In this document: positions 37,130-46,126 of the stretch, in pieces
How positions within the stretch are numbered: position 1 is the first letter of the stretch
Layout of the letters: each line of letters opens with the position of its first letter
NCBI GenBank assembly: GCA_947463325.1
Contig: CANHQT010000004.1
Location: forward strand, 48,810-112,809
Length of the DNA: 64,000 nt
Direction: 5' to 3'
From: Sphingomonadaceae bacterium
Lineage (GTDB): Bacteria > Pseudomonadota > Alphaproteobacteria > Sphingomonadales > Sphingomonadaceae
Notes under the pieces: model-generated
Database searches by the model: none
The model's input: only the letters and a program-made list of their open reading frames with translations
What the model was told of the DNA's origin: nothing
Made by a program: the position numbers and the translations under genes

Positions 37130-38593
37130 ATGTTGCGTTGCGCCCGCCTGTTCATCCCTGCCCTGCTGATGATCGCCCTGCCGGGGTGTTCGCTGTTCGG
37201 CAACGACGGGCCGGTGCCGGTGGCAGCGATCGGCGCGCTCAACCGCAATCCGGATCGCGCGCCAGCCCCCTATTCGCTGCCTGACCGGCTGCTGCTCGAC
37301 GCGACAGCCGGCGGGCTGGTGCGCTTTGCCGCTGACGGGCAGGTGGAAGCGGGCCTCGCCGAGCGTTGGACCGTGATTGACGACGGGCGGTCCTATATCT
37401 TTCGTCTGCGCGATGCGCGCTGGCCCAATGGCCGGCCGGTGCGCAGCAGCGAAGTGGCCCAACTGCTCCAGCAGAAGATGACGTCACAGCGCCTGCGCCC
37501 AGCCCTGCGCGGCGAATTTCGCGCGGTGCGGGACGTGCGCGCCATGACCAGCCGGGTGATCGAGATCCGGCTGACGCGGCCGATGCCTGACCTACTCGAC
37601 CTGTTGAGCCAGCCGGACATGGCAATCATCCGGCGCGGGCAGGGCTGGGGCCCCTGGCGGGCGCGCTGGACCGGGGGAACCGCCGCCCTTTACCCCGAAC
37701 CGATGCCCGGCGCCGACGGGAGCATAGAGGCAGAGGCCGACCCTGAAGCCGCTGCCCTGCTGTGGGGAACGGGCGCGGCCGCCGCCATCGCCCAGTTCGA
37801 AGCCGGAGAGGCGCAAGCCGTGCTGGGCGGCCGGTTCGAAAACTGGCCGTTGGTTGCCGCGGCCGACATCCCCACGGAACGGATCATCATCGATCCGGTG
37901 CAGGGGCTGTTCGGCCTTGCTGTTGTCAGCGAGCGCGGCGTGCTGGCCAGCGCCGAAGGTAGGGCCGCAATCGCCATGGCGATCGACCGGTCAGCGGTAG
38001 CGGCCACATTCGATGCACAAGGCTATCAACCCCGCATATCGTTGCGCGGCAATAGCGAAGAAGGCGTGGCGCCGCCGACCTTGCCCGAATGGCAAACGCT
38101 GAGCCGCGACGAGCGGATCGCGAGGGGGCGGGCGCTGGTGGCGGATGCAGCCGATAGCGATGCGGTGCTGCGCATCGCCCTGCCCGACGGGCCGGGCGCG
38201 CGGCTGCTGTTCGCCCGCCTGTCCTTCGACCTCGGCCTGATCGGGGTGGAGGCAAGGCGCGTGGCGATGAATGCCGATGCCGACCTGCGCCTGATCGACG
38301 AGGTGGCACCGAGCGATGATCCGGCATGGGTGCTGCGCCGGTTAGGCTGCGGCCGGGGCTTCATCTGCGATGCCGCCAGCCGATCGGCGCTGAGGGCCAT
38401 CGACGAGGCGACCGATGCCGCCGCACGCGCCGCCGCCATTGCAGAAGCTGAGAGCATGATGACCGCGCATGGCGGCTTCATCGCGCTGGGCAATCCGCTG
38501 CGCTGGAACCTCGCCAGCCAGCGCCTGACGGGCATCCGCCCCAATGCACGTTCGCGCCACAGCTTGATTCGGCTGCTGCCATCCCCAGATTAG
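37130..38593 (+). CDS. ABC transporter substrate-binding lipoprotein, family 5-like
   Basis: Lipobox MIALPGCSLF; GLAERWTVIDDGRSYIFRLRDARWPNGRPVRSSEVA. Confidence 0.8.
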   Translation: MLRCARLFIPALLMIALPGCSLFGNDGPVPVAAIGALNRNPDRAPAPYSLPDRLLLDATAGGLVRFAADGQVEAGLAERWTVIDDGRSYIFRLRDARWPNGRPVRSSEVAQLLQQKMTSQRLRPALRGEFRAVRDVRAMTSRVIEIRLTRPMPDLLDLLSQPDMAIIRRGQGWGPWRARWTGGTAALYPEPMPGADGSIEAEADPEAAALLWGTGAAAAIAQFEAGEAQAVLGGRFENWPLVAAADIPTERIIIDPVQGLFGLAVVSERGVLASAEGRAAIAMAIDRSAVAATFDAQGYQPRISLRGNSEEGVAPPTLPEWQTLSRDERIARGRALVADAADSDAVLRIALPDGPGARLLFARLSFDLGLIGVEARRVAMNADADLRLIDEVAPSDDPAWVLRRLGCGRGFICDAASRSALRAIDEATDAAARAAAIAEAESMMTAHGGFIALGNPLRWNLASQRLTGIRPNARSRHSLIRLLPSPD

Positions 38594-38659
38594 GGGCGGC
38601 AAGGATCGCCCCAATGCCTGCCGGTTCCGACCGTGCGGCGGCAAGGCGCACAGGAGTGC

Positions 38660-39106
38660 ATGGTGACCCGTCCCGTTTCCCCCGACCAGATTGACGCGCT
38701 GTTTGCCGGTCTCGGCATCGATACGCGCAACCCCGCCCAGATCCGCCAGCGTGTCGAAACGCTGGAGCTGCTGCTGGAACGCAGCCTTGTCATCCCCGGC
38801 ACCAACCGGGCGGTGGGCCTTGATTCCATTATCGGCCTGGTGCCGGTGATCGGCGATGTCATCACCGCCGCAATGGGTGCCTATATCGTATGGGAGGCCC
38901 GCAACCTCGGCATGTCCAAATGGCAGCTGACGCGCATGGCCGGCAATGTCGCGTTCGATACGGTGCTGGGTGCAGTGCCGGTGGCAGGCGATGTCTTTGA
39001 CTTTCTGTTCCGGTCCAACAGCCGGAACCTGCGCATCATCAAACGTCACCTCGACAAGCATCATCCGGGCACGCGGGTGATTGAAGGCACCGTGCTGCCG
39101 CGGTGA
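38660..39106 (+). CDS. DUF4112-like membrane protein
   Basis: GLDSIIGLVPVIGDVITAAMGAYIVWEARNLGMSKWQLTRMAGNVAFDTVLGAVPVAGDVFDFLFRSN. Confidence 0.85.
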   Translation: MVTRPVSPDQIDALFAGLGIDTRNPAQIRQRVETLELLLERSLVIPGTNRAVGLDSIIGLVPVIGDVITAAMGAYIVWEARNLGMSKWQLTRMAGNVAFDTVLGAVPVAGDVFDFLFRSNSRNLRIIKRHLDKHHPGTRVIEGTVLPR

Positions 39107-39143
39107 AGCGGCGGGGGCGTGACCAGCCCTTGTCCAACCCTGA

Positions 39144-40406
39144 TCAGTTGTCCGGCCGGTCCGTCCAGCGCGGCGCATTCGCGAAATCCGCTTCGCGGAA
39201 CGGGCGCTCGTTGAAGACATAGGGATAATAATAGCGCCGCAGCTGTTCATGGAACCGGCGTATCTCATCCTGATAGTCGAGCTGCGCGCGCAAATCCGTC
39301 CGGGCGAGCCGGTGCAAGGCATATTGCACCCCGACCGCGGGCAGCACCCATCCAGCCAAGCGGGTTTCCGCATCGCGGGCGAGCAGCGCCTGGCGATAGG
39401 TTGCGACCTGCGGCGCCACGGCCACATCGCCGAGGTGCTGGAAGGCATAATACCATTTCCAGTGAAAGCCGCTTTCGACCTCCGCCACATCAGCCCATTC
39501 GGGATAGAGCCTGACGAAGGCGGCCATGGTGTCTTCCCTTGGCCTGTCCCACCCGGCGTGCACTTCCTCCCGCTGGGCCAGAGTGAGTTCGACACCCTGC
39601 CTGACCGGATGACGATCATTGATCGCCAGCAAGGCGAGCGTCGGCACAATCAGCGTGATGACCAGCCAGAGCGCGGACAGCATCGCCGCATTGGCAACCG
39701 AGGCGCGCGTTGCGCGGGCGATGAGCAGGATCAACAGCGTCCAGATCAGCGCATAGACAAGGCTGATCAGCAAAAAGGGCGCAACCTGTGCCGGTGCAGC
39801 CTCTGCGGCGATGGCACCAATCGCCAAGGGCAGCGCCACTGCCAGCCAGGCGAGCCCGACCCGCAAAATGACGCGGCGACCCCACAGCCAGCGCGGCGAA
39901 CGCGCCATCACGGTCAGCATCTGCGCCCGACCGGCCTCCCGTTCCGATGACCGGCTGTCGTGCAGCAGGCCGATCAGGAAAATCGGCATCAGATAGGTGA
40001 GGACAAAGGCCCAGTCGAACCGGCCGGGCAGAGCGAGTTCGGCGTTATAGCTTTCGCTTTCCTGCAACTGTCCTTCGAGGCCAAGGGCGCGCACCCTGAG
40101 CACATAGGGGGCGACATCACGCTGGCCGAGCGCCGCGAACGCCATCGCCGACGGGGAATCCCAGGTGGCATGGGCGGTGTAATAAGCGGCATTGCCAGCA
40201 TCCCCTTCCACCGACACCCAGCGCGCGATGGCGGCTTCATCCGCTTGCTGTTGCGGCTGGATACGATCGATCACCTGATGCTGCCGGTGCACCTCCGCCA
40301 GTCCGGCGATGACCGCAGCAATGCTGAGGACCGCGAGCAGCAGCAGACTGACCACAGCCAGTCTTTGCCGCGTCAGCAGCCGCCATTCATGCCGCCAGAG
40401 GGTCAT
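39144..40406 (-). CDS. ABC-2 type permease (DUF3526-like)
   Basis: MTLWRHEWRLLTRQRLAVVSLLLLAVLSIAAVIAG; DSRSSEREAGRAQML. Confidence 0.8.
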   Translation of the reverse strand: MTLWRHEWRLLTRQRLAVVSLLLLAVLSIAAVIAGLAEVHRQHQVIDRIQPQQQADEAAIARWVSVEGDAGNAAYYTAHATWDSPSAMAFAALGQRDVAPYVLRVRALGLEGQLQESESYNAELALPGRFDWAFVLTYLMPIFLIGLLHDSRSSEREAGRAQMLTVMARSPRWLWGRRVILRVGLAWLAVALPLAIGAIAAEAAPAQVAPFLLISLVYALIWTLLILLIARATRASVANAAMLSALWLVITLIVPTLALLAINDRHPVRQGVELTLAQREEVHAGWDRPREDTMAAFVRLYPEWADVAEVESGFHWKWYYAFQHLGDVAVAPQVATYRQALLARDAETRLAGWVLPAVGVQYALHRLARTDLRAQLDYQDEIRRFHEQLRRYYYPYVFNERPFREADFANAPRWTDRPDN

Positions 40407-41851
40407 GCGACGCTCCGCCGCAGCGAGCGGATGGCGGCCATGACCAGCACGCCCGCCAGCCCGAACCAGATGGCGAGCCACAGGGCGGCAGGGGCAGCCG
40501 AGCGCAACTGCGCGCCCGGATCCGCCGCCTGATATTCGAAATCGGGCAAGGCCTGCCAATTGTCCGTATCTATCCGCACGCGGCGCGCAGCATCAGGATC
40601 ACTGTTCCGCCTGCTGTCATCATCAAAGGTCAGCACTTCGGCCTGCAGGCGGTTGAGCTGCTGCACGATGGAGTAGCGATAGGCCTCTGCCTGCGCCAGA
40701 AAGCGGCGATGCGCCTCCAGATCGGTGCCCGCCGCGCGCATCGAGAAATCGCGCATGGCAATGGTCGGGCTGAGCGCGGACGCCATCAGCGCAAAATGGC
40801 TTTGCCGCCGCTGTTCGGCAGCGAGCTGTTCGGCATAGCGTTCGAACAGCAGCGAGCTCATCCGCTCACCCTCCAGCGCCAGCAGGCCGCGATAATTGAC
40901 GGGCAGATCCTCCACCCGCTCAACGCCATAGCGATCGAGCACCGATTGTCTGAAGGCGGCGAAATGCGGATCATCGGGGTTGTGGCTGTCCCCCATCTGC
41001 CGGAGATCACGCTGGATCGCGATATCGGTTTCCAACCGGGTCGGGGCCGGATGGGCGGCAAAGGCAAGGTCAGGCGCAACCCTCGGCACGAGGATGGCGA
41101 AGGCGGCCCAGATCGACAGCAGCAGCAGCAAGGCACCCCGGCTGGTCGAGGCCCGCGCCGATATGAACAGGATAAGCGCCGCCCAGATGGCGAGATAGGC
41201 CGCATAGGCCAAAGCGAGCATAAGCGCGGGAAGCAGCGGCGCCCCCTCCGTCATCACCAGCCAGCCGAGCGCGATGGCACCCGGTGCGCCGAGCAGCGCG
41301 GCCGCCGCGAGCAGCGCCAGCAGCTTTCCCGAGACCAGTTGCGGCGCGCGCAACCCCTGGGCCATCGCCTGCCGCAAGGTGCCGGCTTCGCGTTCACGCA
41401 CAACCACCCCGAAGCCGATGAAGATCAGGACCAGCGGCGCGAGAATTTGAAGGACAAAGGCCGGCGTCAATGTTCCGAAGCGGGCGAGCAGGGAGGATTG
41501 GCGGACATCGCCGAAGTTGGCGCTGTTCTGCCGATGCCCCTCCAGATAGATGCTGTTGCCGGTGAAGGCGTCCACCCCGGGATCGAAAGCAGCCAGCGGG
41601 GGCGGCACGCGAAAGACGAAATGGCCATAATGCACCACCCGGTGGGGATGTCGCGCCGGCTGGCCATCAAAACGCGTATCCGCCTCCGCCTGAAAACGCT
41701 CGCGCATATCGGCATTGGCATCCCGGTGCGCGATGCTGGTCAGCGCAGCGGCAATCGACAAGAGGATGGTGAGGAGGATCGCGACCACCGCCACACGGTT
41801 GCGCGCCATGCTGATCAGGTCATTGCGGCATACCCGCGCAACCGGGTTCAT
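40403..41851 (-). CDS. ABC-2 type permease (DUF3526-like)
   Basis: LIFIGFGVVVREREAGTLRQAMAQGLRAPQLVSGKLLALL; 4-nt overlap with the neighbouring permease. Confidence 0.82.
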   Translation of the reverse strand: MNPVARVCRNDLISMARNRVAVVAILLTILLSIAAALTSIAHRDANADMRERFQAEADTRFDGQPARHPHRVVHYGHFVFRVPPPLAAFDPGVDAFTGNSIYLEGHRQNSANFGDVRQSSLLARFGTLTPAFVLQILAPLVLIFIGFGVVVREREAGTLRQAMAQGLRAPQLVSGKLLALLAAAALLGAPGAIALGWLVMTEGAPLLPALMLALAYAAYLAIWAALILFISARASTSRGALLLLLSIWAAFAILVPRVAPDLAFAAHPAPTRLETDIAIQRDLRQMGDSHNPDDPHFAAFRQSVLDRYGVERVEDLPVNYRGLLALEGERMSSLLFERYAEQLAAEQRRQSHFALMASALSPTIAMRDFSMRAAGTDLEAHRRFLAQAEAYRYSIVQQLNRLQAEVLTFDDDSRRNSDPDAARRVRIDTDNWQALPDFEYQAADPGAQLRSAAPAALWLAIWFGLAGVLVMAAIRSLRRSVA

Positions 41852-42573
41852 GCGGCCTTGCTCTCACCATAGCGGCGGTGAAGGGCCATGACATCGACGC
41901 CGTCCGCAACGGTGACGATTTCCACCAATCGTCCGGCATCAAGAAAGCCGATCCGGTCGGCGCAATCCGCCGCGCCCAGCAGATCATGGGTGACCATCAG
42001 AATGGCCCGGCCCTTTGTGCGCATAGTGTGGAGCAAAGCCGTGAAGTCCGCGGTTGCGCGCGGATCGAGCCCGCTGGTCGGCTCATCAAGCAACAACAGC
42101 GGCGCTTCGCGCAGCAGCGCGAGGGCAATGGCCACCTTTTGCCGCATGCCTTTGGAAAAAGCGGTGACCCGCCGGTCATGCGCATCGGCAGCGAGACCGG
42201 CTTCCAAGAGCGCGGCGCCAATGGCAGCACGGGGCGGTTCGGCCCCGGCCAGCGCCATGAAGTAAGCGATATTCTCCGCCGCGCTCAAATGCTCATAGAG
42301 GGCGACATTTTCCGGCAGATAGGCGATTTTCTGCCGCGCCTGTTCCGGATCCGCCGCCGGATTGGTGCCAGCCACGGCTATCGACCCCGCGCTGGGCGTG
42401 AGAAAGCCCATGATGGCGGCCAAGGTGGTCGATTTGCCCGCGCCATTGCCGCCGAGCAGCGCGAAAATCTCCCCCGCCGCGACATCCAGCGACAGATCAT
42501 GAACGATCGTCCGGCTCGATCGCTCGATACTGACGGACTCTATGGTCAAGGCAGGGACTGGCGCTGTGTTCAT
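41848..42573 (-). CDS. ABC transporter ATP-binding protein
   Basis: GGNGAGKSTTLAAIMG; LLLDEPTSGLDPRA. Confidence 0.93.
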   Translation of the reverse strand: MNTAPVPALTIESVSIERSSRTIVHDLSLDVAAGEIFALLGGNGAGKSTTLAAIMGFLTPSAGSIAVAGTNPAADPEQARQKIAYLPENVALYEHLSAAENIAYFMALAGAEPPRAAIGAALLEAGLAADAHDRRVTAFSKGMRQKVAIALALLREAPLLLLDEPTSGLDPRATADFTALLHTMRTKGRAILMVTHDLLGAADCADRIGFLDAGRLVEIVTVADGVDVMALHRRYGESKAA

Positions 42574-42671
42574 GAGATCTTCGTTCGTGAAACGATGGCC
42601 TGATGTCAATGGTATATCATCTCTTATTGACGCTCGTGCACCACTTGCCTAGGTGCGTAACACTATATCAT

Positions 42672-42692
42672 GCCCGCAGCGGTCCTGCGGGC
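42672..42692 (+). promoter_or_regulatory. Leader hairpin before the TonB receptor gene
   Basis: GCCCGCAG CGGTC CTGCGGGC, perfect 8-bp stem followed by TGATTTGTTTC, 31 nt before ATG. Confidence 0.5.
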
Positions 42693-42723
42693 TGATTTGT
42701 TTCACAACCAAGGGACTATTTCG

Positions 42724-44862
42724 ATGCGCACTTCGCTGATCGCCGTTGCAGCCATGATGCTGGCGACGCCGGCCTTTGCCCAGGATGGATCGGGGAACCA
42801 ACCCAGCGCCGAAAGCGAGTCAGGCGACATTGTCGTCAGCTATATCCGCCAAGCCTATCGCGGGGAGTTCGCCCCGCGCGAGACACCGCAATCGGTTGGC
42901 GAGATTGACAGAGCCGCCATCGAAGATGCGGGCGCGCTGCGCCTGCCCGAAGCCCTGGATCTGGTCGCATCCGTTTCGCGCCAGAATAATCTTGGTGGCT
43001 TTTTTGATGCCTTTGCTGTGCGCGGGTTCGCCGGCGACGAGAATTTCCCCAGCAATTATCTGGTGAACGGTTTCAACGGCGGACGCGGCTTCGGCGGCGT
43101 GCGCGACACCGCAGGTATCGAGCGGATCGAAGTTCTGCGTGGCCCGACGGCAGCACTTTATGGCCGCGGGGAACCGGGCGGCAGCGTCAATCTGATCACC
43201 AAGCAGCCCGAATTTGGTCGCCTGTTCGGCTCTGTATCCGCGCAGATCGGCAGTTTTGACCGCTATCGCGGCGATATCGACGCCAACCTGCCTTTGGGCA
43301 ATTCCCTGTCCATCCGGTTGATCGGCTATACCGAAGAAGCGGGGAGTTTCCGCAATCGCCCTGACAGCGACCGGCGCGGGTTCCTGCCGTCCGTCGCGGT
43401 GAAACTGGGCGCGGACACGACGGCGCGCTATGATCTGGAATGGACGCAGACCCGTGCGCCCTTCGATCGCGGCACCATCGCGCCCAACGGCCAGTTCGGT
43501 TTCGTATCGCGCAGACTGTTCCTCGGCGAACCGGGCGATGGCCGCCATGTCGCGGACGTCCTTGGCCACCAATTGCAGATCGAGCATCGTTTTTCGGATG
43601 CATGGAGCCTGCTGGTCGGCGGCAGCTATCGCGAAACCAGCCTGGAAGGATTCTCGTCCGATCCGGAACTGGTGCGTTCGCGCCAGCGGCTTTACCAGGA
43701 CGGCCGGTCCCTGTCGCGCCAGCGCCGGTCGCGCGACTATGATGCCGAACATCTGGTGTTGCGCGCCGAATTGGCGGGCGATGTCGAATTGGCCGGTATG
43801 CGGCACCGCATCCTGATCGGCATCGACTATGATGATTACCAGAATGATCAGGTCTTCCGCCGTTTCCGCCCGCCGGCAGTCAGCGGCAACCCGAGCGCGC
43901 AGGCAGGCTATGTCTTCGATATCCTGAACCCGGTTTACGGCCGTTTCCCGCTGCCAACGCCGGGACCGTTGACCGACCGGCTGGATGAACAGCGCGCGAT
44001 CGGCATTTATCTGCAGGACCAGATCACGCTGAGCGATCGCTTTGCGGTACGTTTTGGCGGCCGGTACGACAATTATAATCTGCAGTCGCTCAACCGGCTG
44101 AACGCCGACGCCGACGAACGCGACTATGAACGGTTCAGCCCGCAGCTCGGCCTGGTCTTTACCGCGAGCCAGCAACTGTCGCTCTATGCCGCCTATGGCG
44201 AAGGATTCCGGCCCAATCTGGCCGCCGATGCCGCCGGCAATCTGTTCGATCCGGAAACCAGCCGGTCCTATGAAGTGGGCGCCAAATTCGGCCTGCTCGA
44301 CGACGCCATTCAGGGCACGCTGGCGCTGTTTTCCATGAACAAGCGCAATGTGCTGGCGGCTGACCCGCTCAATCCGGGCTTTTCGACCACCATCGGTGCC
44401 GCCCGCAGCCGCGGTCTGGAGTTCGATGTGACCGGCCGTCTGCCGGGCAATATCGATGTCATCCTGTCCTATGCCTATATCGACGCGGAAGCGCGCGCGG
44501 CCGTGCTGGATCCCAATTTCGGGTTGCAGATCAGGGTCGGTGACCCGTTGATCAACATCCCCAAGCACACGCTGGCAGCACAGATCGCCAAGACGGTCGA
44601 TATCGCCGATACATCTCTGCGGCTGGGTGTGGGCGTGCAGCATACCGGGCGCCGGCTGGGGGAAACGGCCACCACTTTCTTCCTGCCATCGCACACGCTG
44701 GTTCGTGCCTTTGCCGAATGGACCATCTCCGACAATCTCGAAGCCTTTGTGACAGTCAACAACCTCCTCAACGACACCTGGTATGCCAACAGCTTTGCAA
44801 CGCTGTTCCTGCAACCGGGCACGCCGCGTGACGCGGCCCTTGGCCTGCGCATCCGATTCTAA
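42724..44862 (+). CDS. TonB-dependent siderophore-type receptor
   Basis: Signal peptide MRTSLIAVAAMMLATPAFA; plug motifs; ERIEVLRGPTAALYGRGEPGGSVNLITK; C-terminal Phe of a beta-barrel. Confidence 0.92.
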   Translation: MRTSLIAVAAMMLATPAFAQDGSGNQPSAESESGDIVVSYIRQAYRGEFAPRETPQSVGEIDRAAIEDAGALRLPEALDLVASVSRQNNLGGFFDAFAVRGFAGDENFPSNYLVNGFNGGRGFGGVRDTAGIERIEVLRGPTAALYGRGEPGGSVNLITKQPEFGRLFGSVSAQIGSFDRYRGDIDANLPLGNSLSIRLIGYTEEAGSFRNRPDSDRRGFLPSVAVKLGADTTARYDLEWTQTRAPFDRGTIAPNGQFGFVSRRLFLGEPGDGRHVADVLGHQLQIEHRFSDAWSLLVGGSYRETSLEGFSSDPELVRSRQRLYQDGRSLSRQRRSRDYDAEHLVLRAELAGDVELAGMRHRILIGIDYDDYQNDQVFRRFRPPAVSGNPSAQAGYVFDILNPVYGRFPLPTPGPLTDRLDEQRAIGIYLQDQITLSDRFAVRFGGRYDNYNLQSLNRLNADADERDYERFSPQLGLVFTASQQLSLYAAYGEGFRPNLAADAAGNLFDPETSRSYEVGAKFGLLDDAIQGTLALFSMNKRNVLAADPLNPGFSTTIGAARSRGLEFDVTGRLPGNIDVILSYAYIDAEARAAVLDPNFGLQIRVGDPLINIPKHTLAAQIAKTVDIADTSLRLGVGVQHTGRRLGETATTFFLPSHTLVRAFAEWTISDNLEAFVTVNNLLNDTWYANSFATLFLQPGTPRDAALGLRIRF

Positions 44863-44946
44863 CGCGCGATGGAAAAAGCTGTGGCCAGTCGATCGATAAT
44901 CGACCACTGGCCGCAGCGTCCCATCGGGTGAAGAGGAGAGGCCCAC

Positions 44947-46053
44947 ATGTCCGCTCGTCGGCTGGTGCAACGCGCGCATGCGTGGCTCGGCCTGTCAGTC
45001 GGGCTGATCATCGTCCTGATCAGCACGACCGGATCGCTGCTGGTCTTCTATCCGGAGATTGACGCGGCGCTCCATCCAGCGGTGCAATCCGGAGAGATCG
45101 CAGACGATGCCGATCTGATCCGCGCCGAGGAGACATTGCGCGCATCCTATCCCGATCGCACCGGCCCCTGGCGGCTGGAGGTGACGGGGCAGCCAGGCGC
45201 CATTCCCGCCCGCTATTATAATCCACCGGAAACAGCGGGGCGCGCCTTTGCCCCCATGATGCTGTGGGTCAGCCCGGATGGCCGCGAGGTCGTGCGGACC
45301 GAATTCTGGGGCGATTATGCCATGACCTTCATCTACGACCTGCATTACCGGCTGCTGGCAGAGGGCGCGGGCGCCAAGCTGGTGGGCTATATCGGTCTGG
45401 TGGCCGTCATTCTTGTGCTGACCGGCCTGTGGAGTTTCTGGCCGCGCGGTTCATGGGCAAAGGCCCTCGCACTGCGGCTGCGCGGACACCCGCTGCGCCG
45501 CTGGCGTGATGCCCACAAGCTTGTTGGTCTGATCGGCCTCATCCCCTTGCTGATGCTGTTTGCGACGGGCGCCATGCTGGCATTGCCGGAGGAGAGCGAG
45601 ACGGTGCTGTCCCCCATCATCGGCAAGCCTGATCGCCAAAGCGCACCAGCGGTTCCGCCATTGCCGGTCGCGGCCGACCTTAGCGCCGCGCTCGCGCTTG
45701 CCCGCACGCAATTTCCCCAAGCGCGGCTGGCATGGATCGAAACCCCCGGAACAGAGGGCTGCTGCTTTCGCTTTCGTTTCCAGATTTCAGGCGACCCCAG
45801 CCGCCGCTTTCCGCACAGCTATGTCTGGGTGACCCGCAGCGGATCGACCATCGTTCAAAGCATCGATGCCAATGCCGCCAATGCGCATAGCCGGCTGCTC
45901 AATTGGCTCCACCCGCTGCATGACGGTTCGTTCGGCGGTCTGACCACCCGCATCCTGACCGCAGCAATGGGCCTCTTCCCCTTAATCCTGTTTGTCACCG
46001 GCCTTTACCGCTGGCGGTTGCGGCGCAAACAGCTGCGAGACGCTGGCTGTTGA
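44947..46053 (+). CDS. PepSY-domain membrane protein
   Basis: RRLVQRAHAWLGLSVGLIIVLISTTGSLLVFYPEID; WRDAHKLVGLIGLIPLLMLFATGAML. Confidence 0.85.
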   Translation: MSARRLVQRAHAWLGLSVGLIIVLISTTGSLLVFYPEIDAALHPAVQSGEIADDADLIRAEETLRASYPDRTGPWRLEVTGQPGAIPARYYNPPETAGRAFAPMMLWVSPDGREVVRTEFWGDYAMTFIYDLHYRLLAEGAGAKLVGYIGLVAVILVLTGLWSFWPRGSWAKALALRLRGHPLRRWRDAHKLVGLIGLIPLLMLFATGAMLALPEESETVLSPIIGKPDRQSAPAVPPLPVAADLSAALALARTQFPQARLAWIETPGTEGCCFRFRFQISGDPSRRFPHSYVWVTRSGSTIVQSIDANAANAHSRLLNWLHPLHDGSFGGLTTRILTAAMGLFPLILFVTGLYRWRLRRKQLRDAGC

Positions 46054-46126
46054 TAGAGTTGAAATGCCGCGGCCGGCGGCTCCACCAAGGGAACCGCCGG
46101 CCGCATGCATTTTTATCCGGCAATGA

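Noticed and set aside
42820-44979. 719-aa minus-strand ORF
   Set aside because: Antisense to the TonB-dependent receptor; no recognisable domain.
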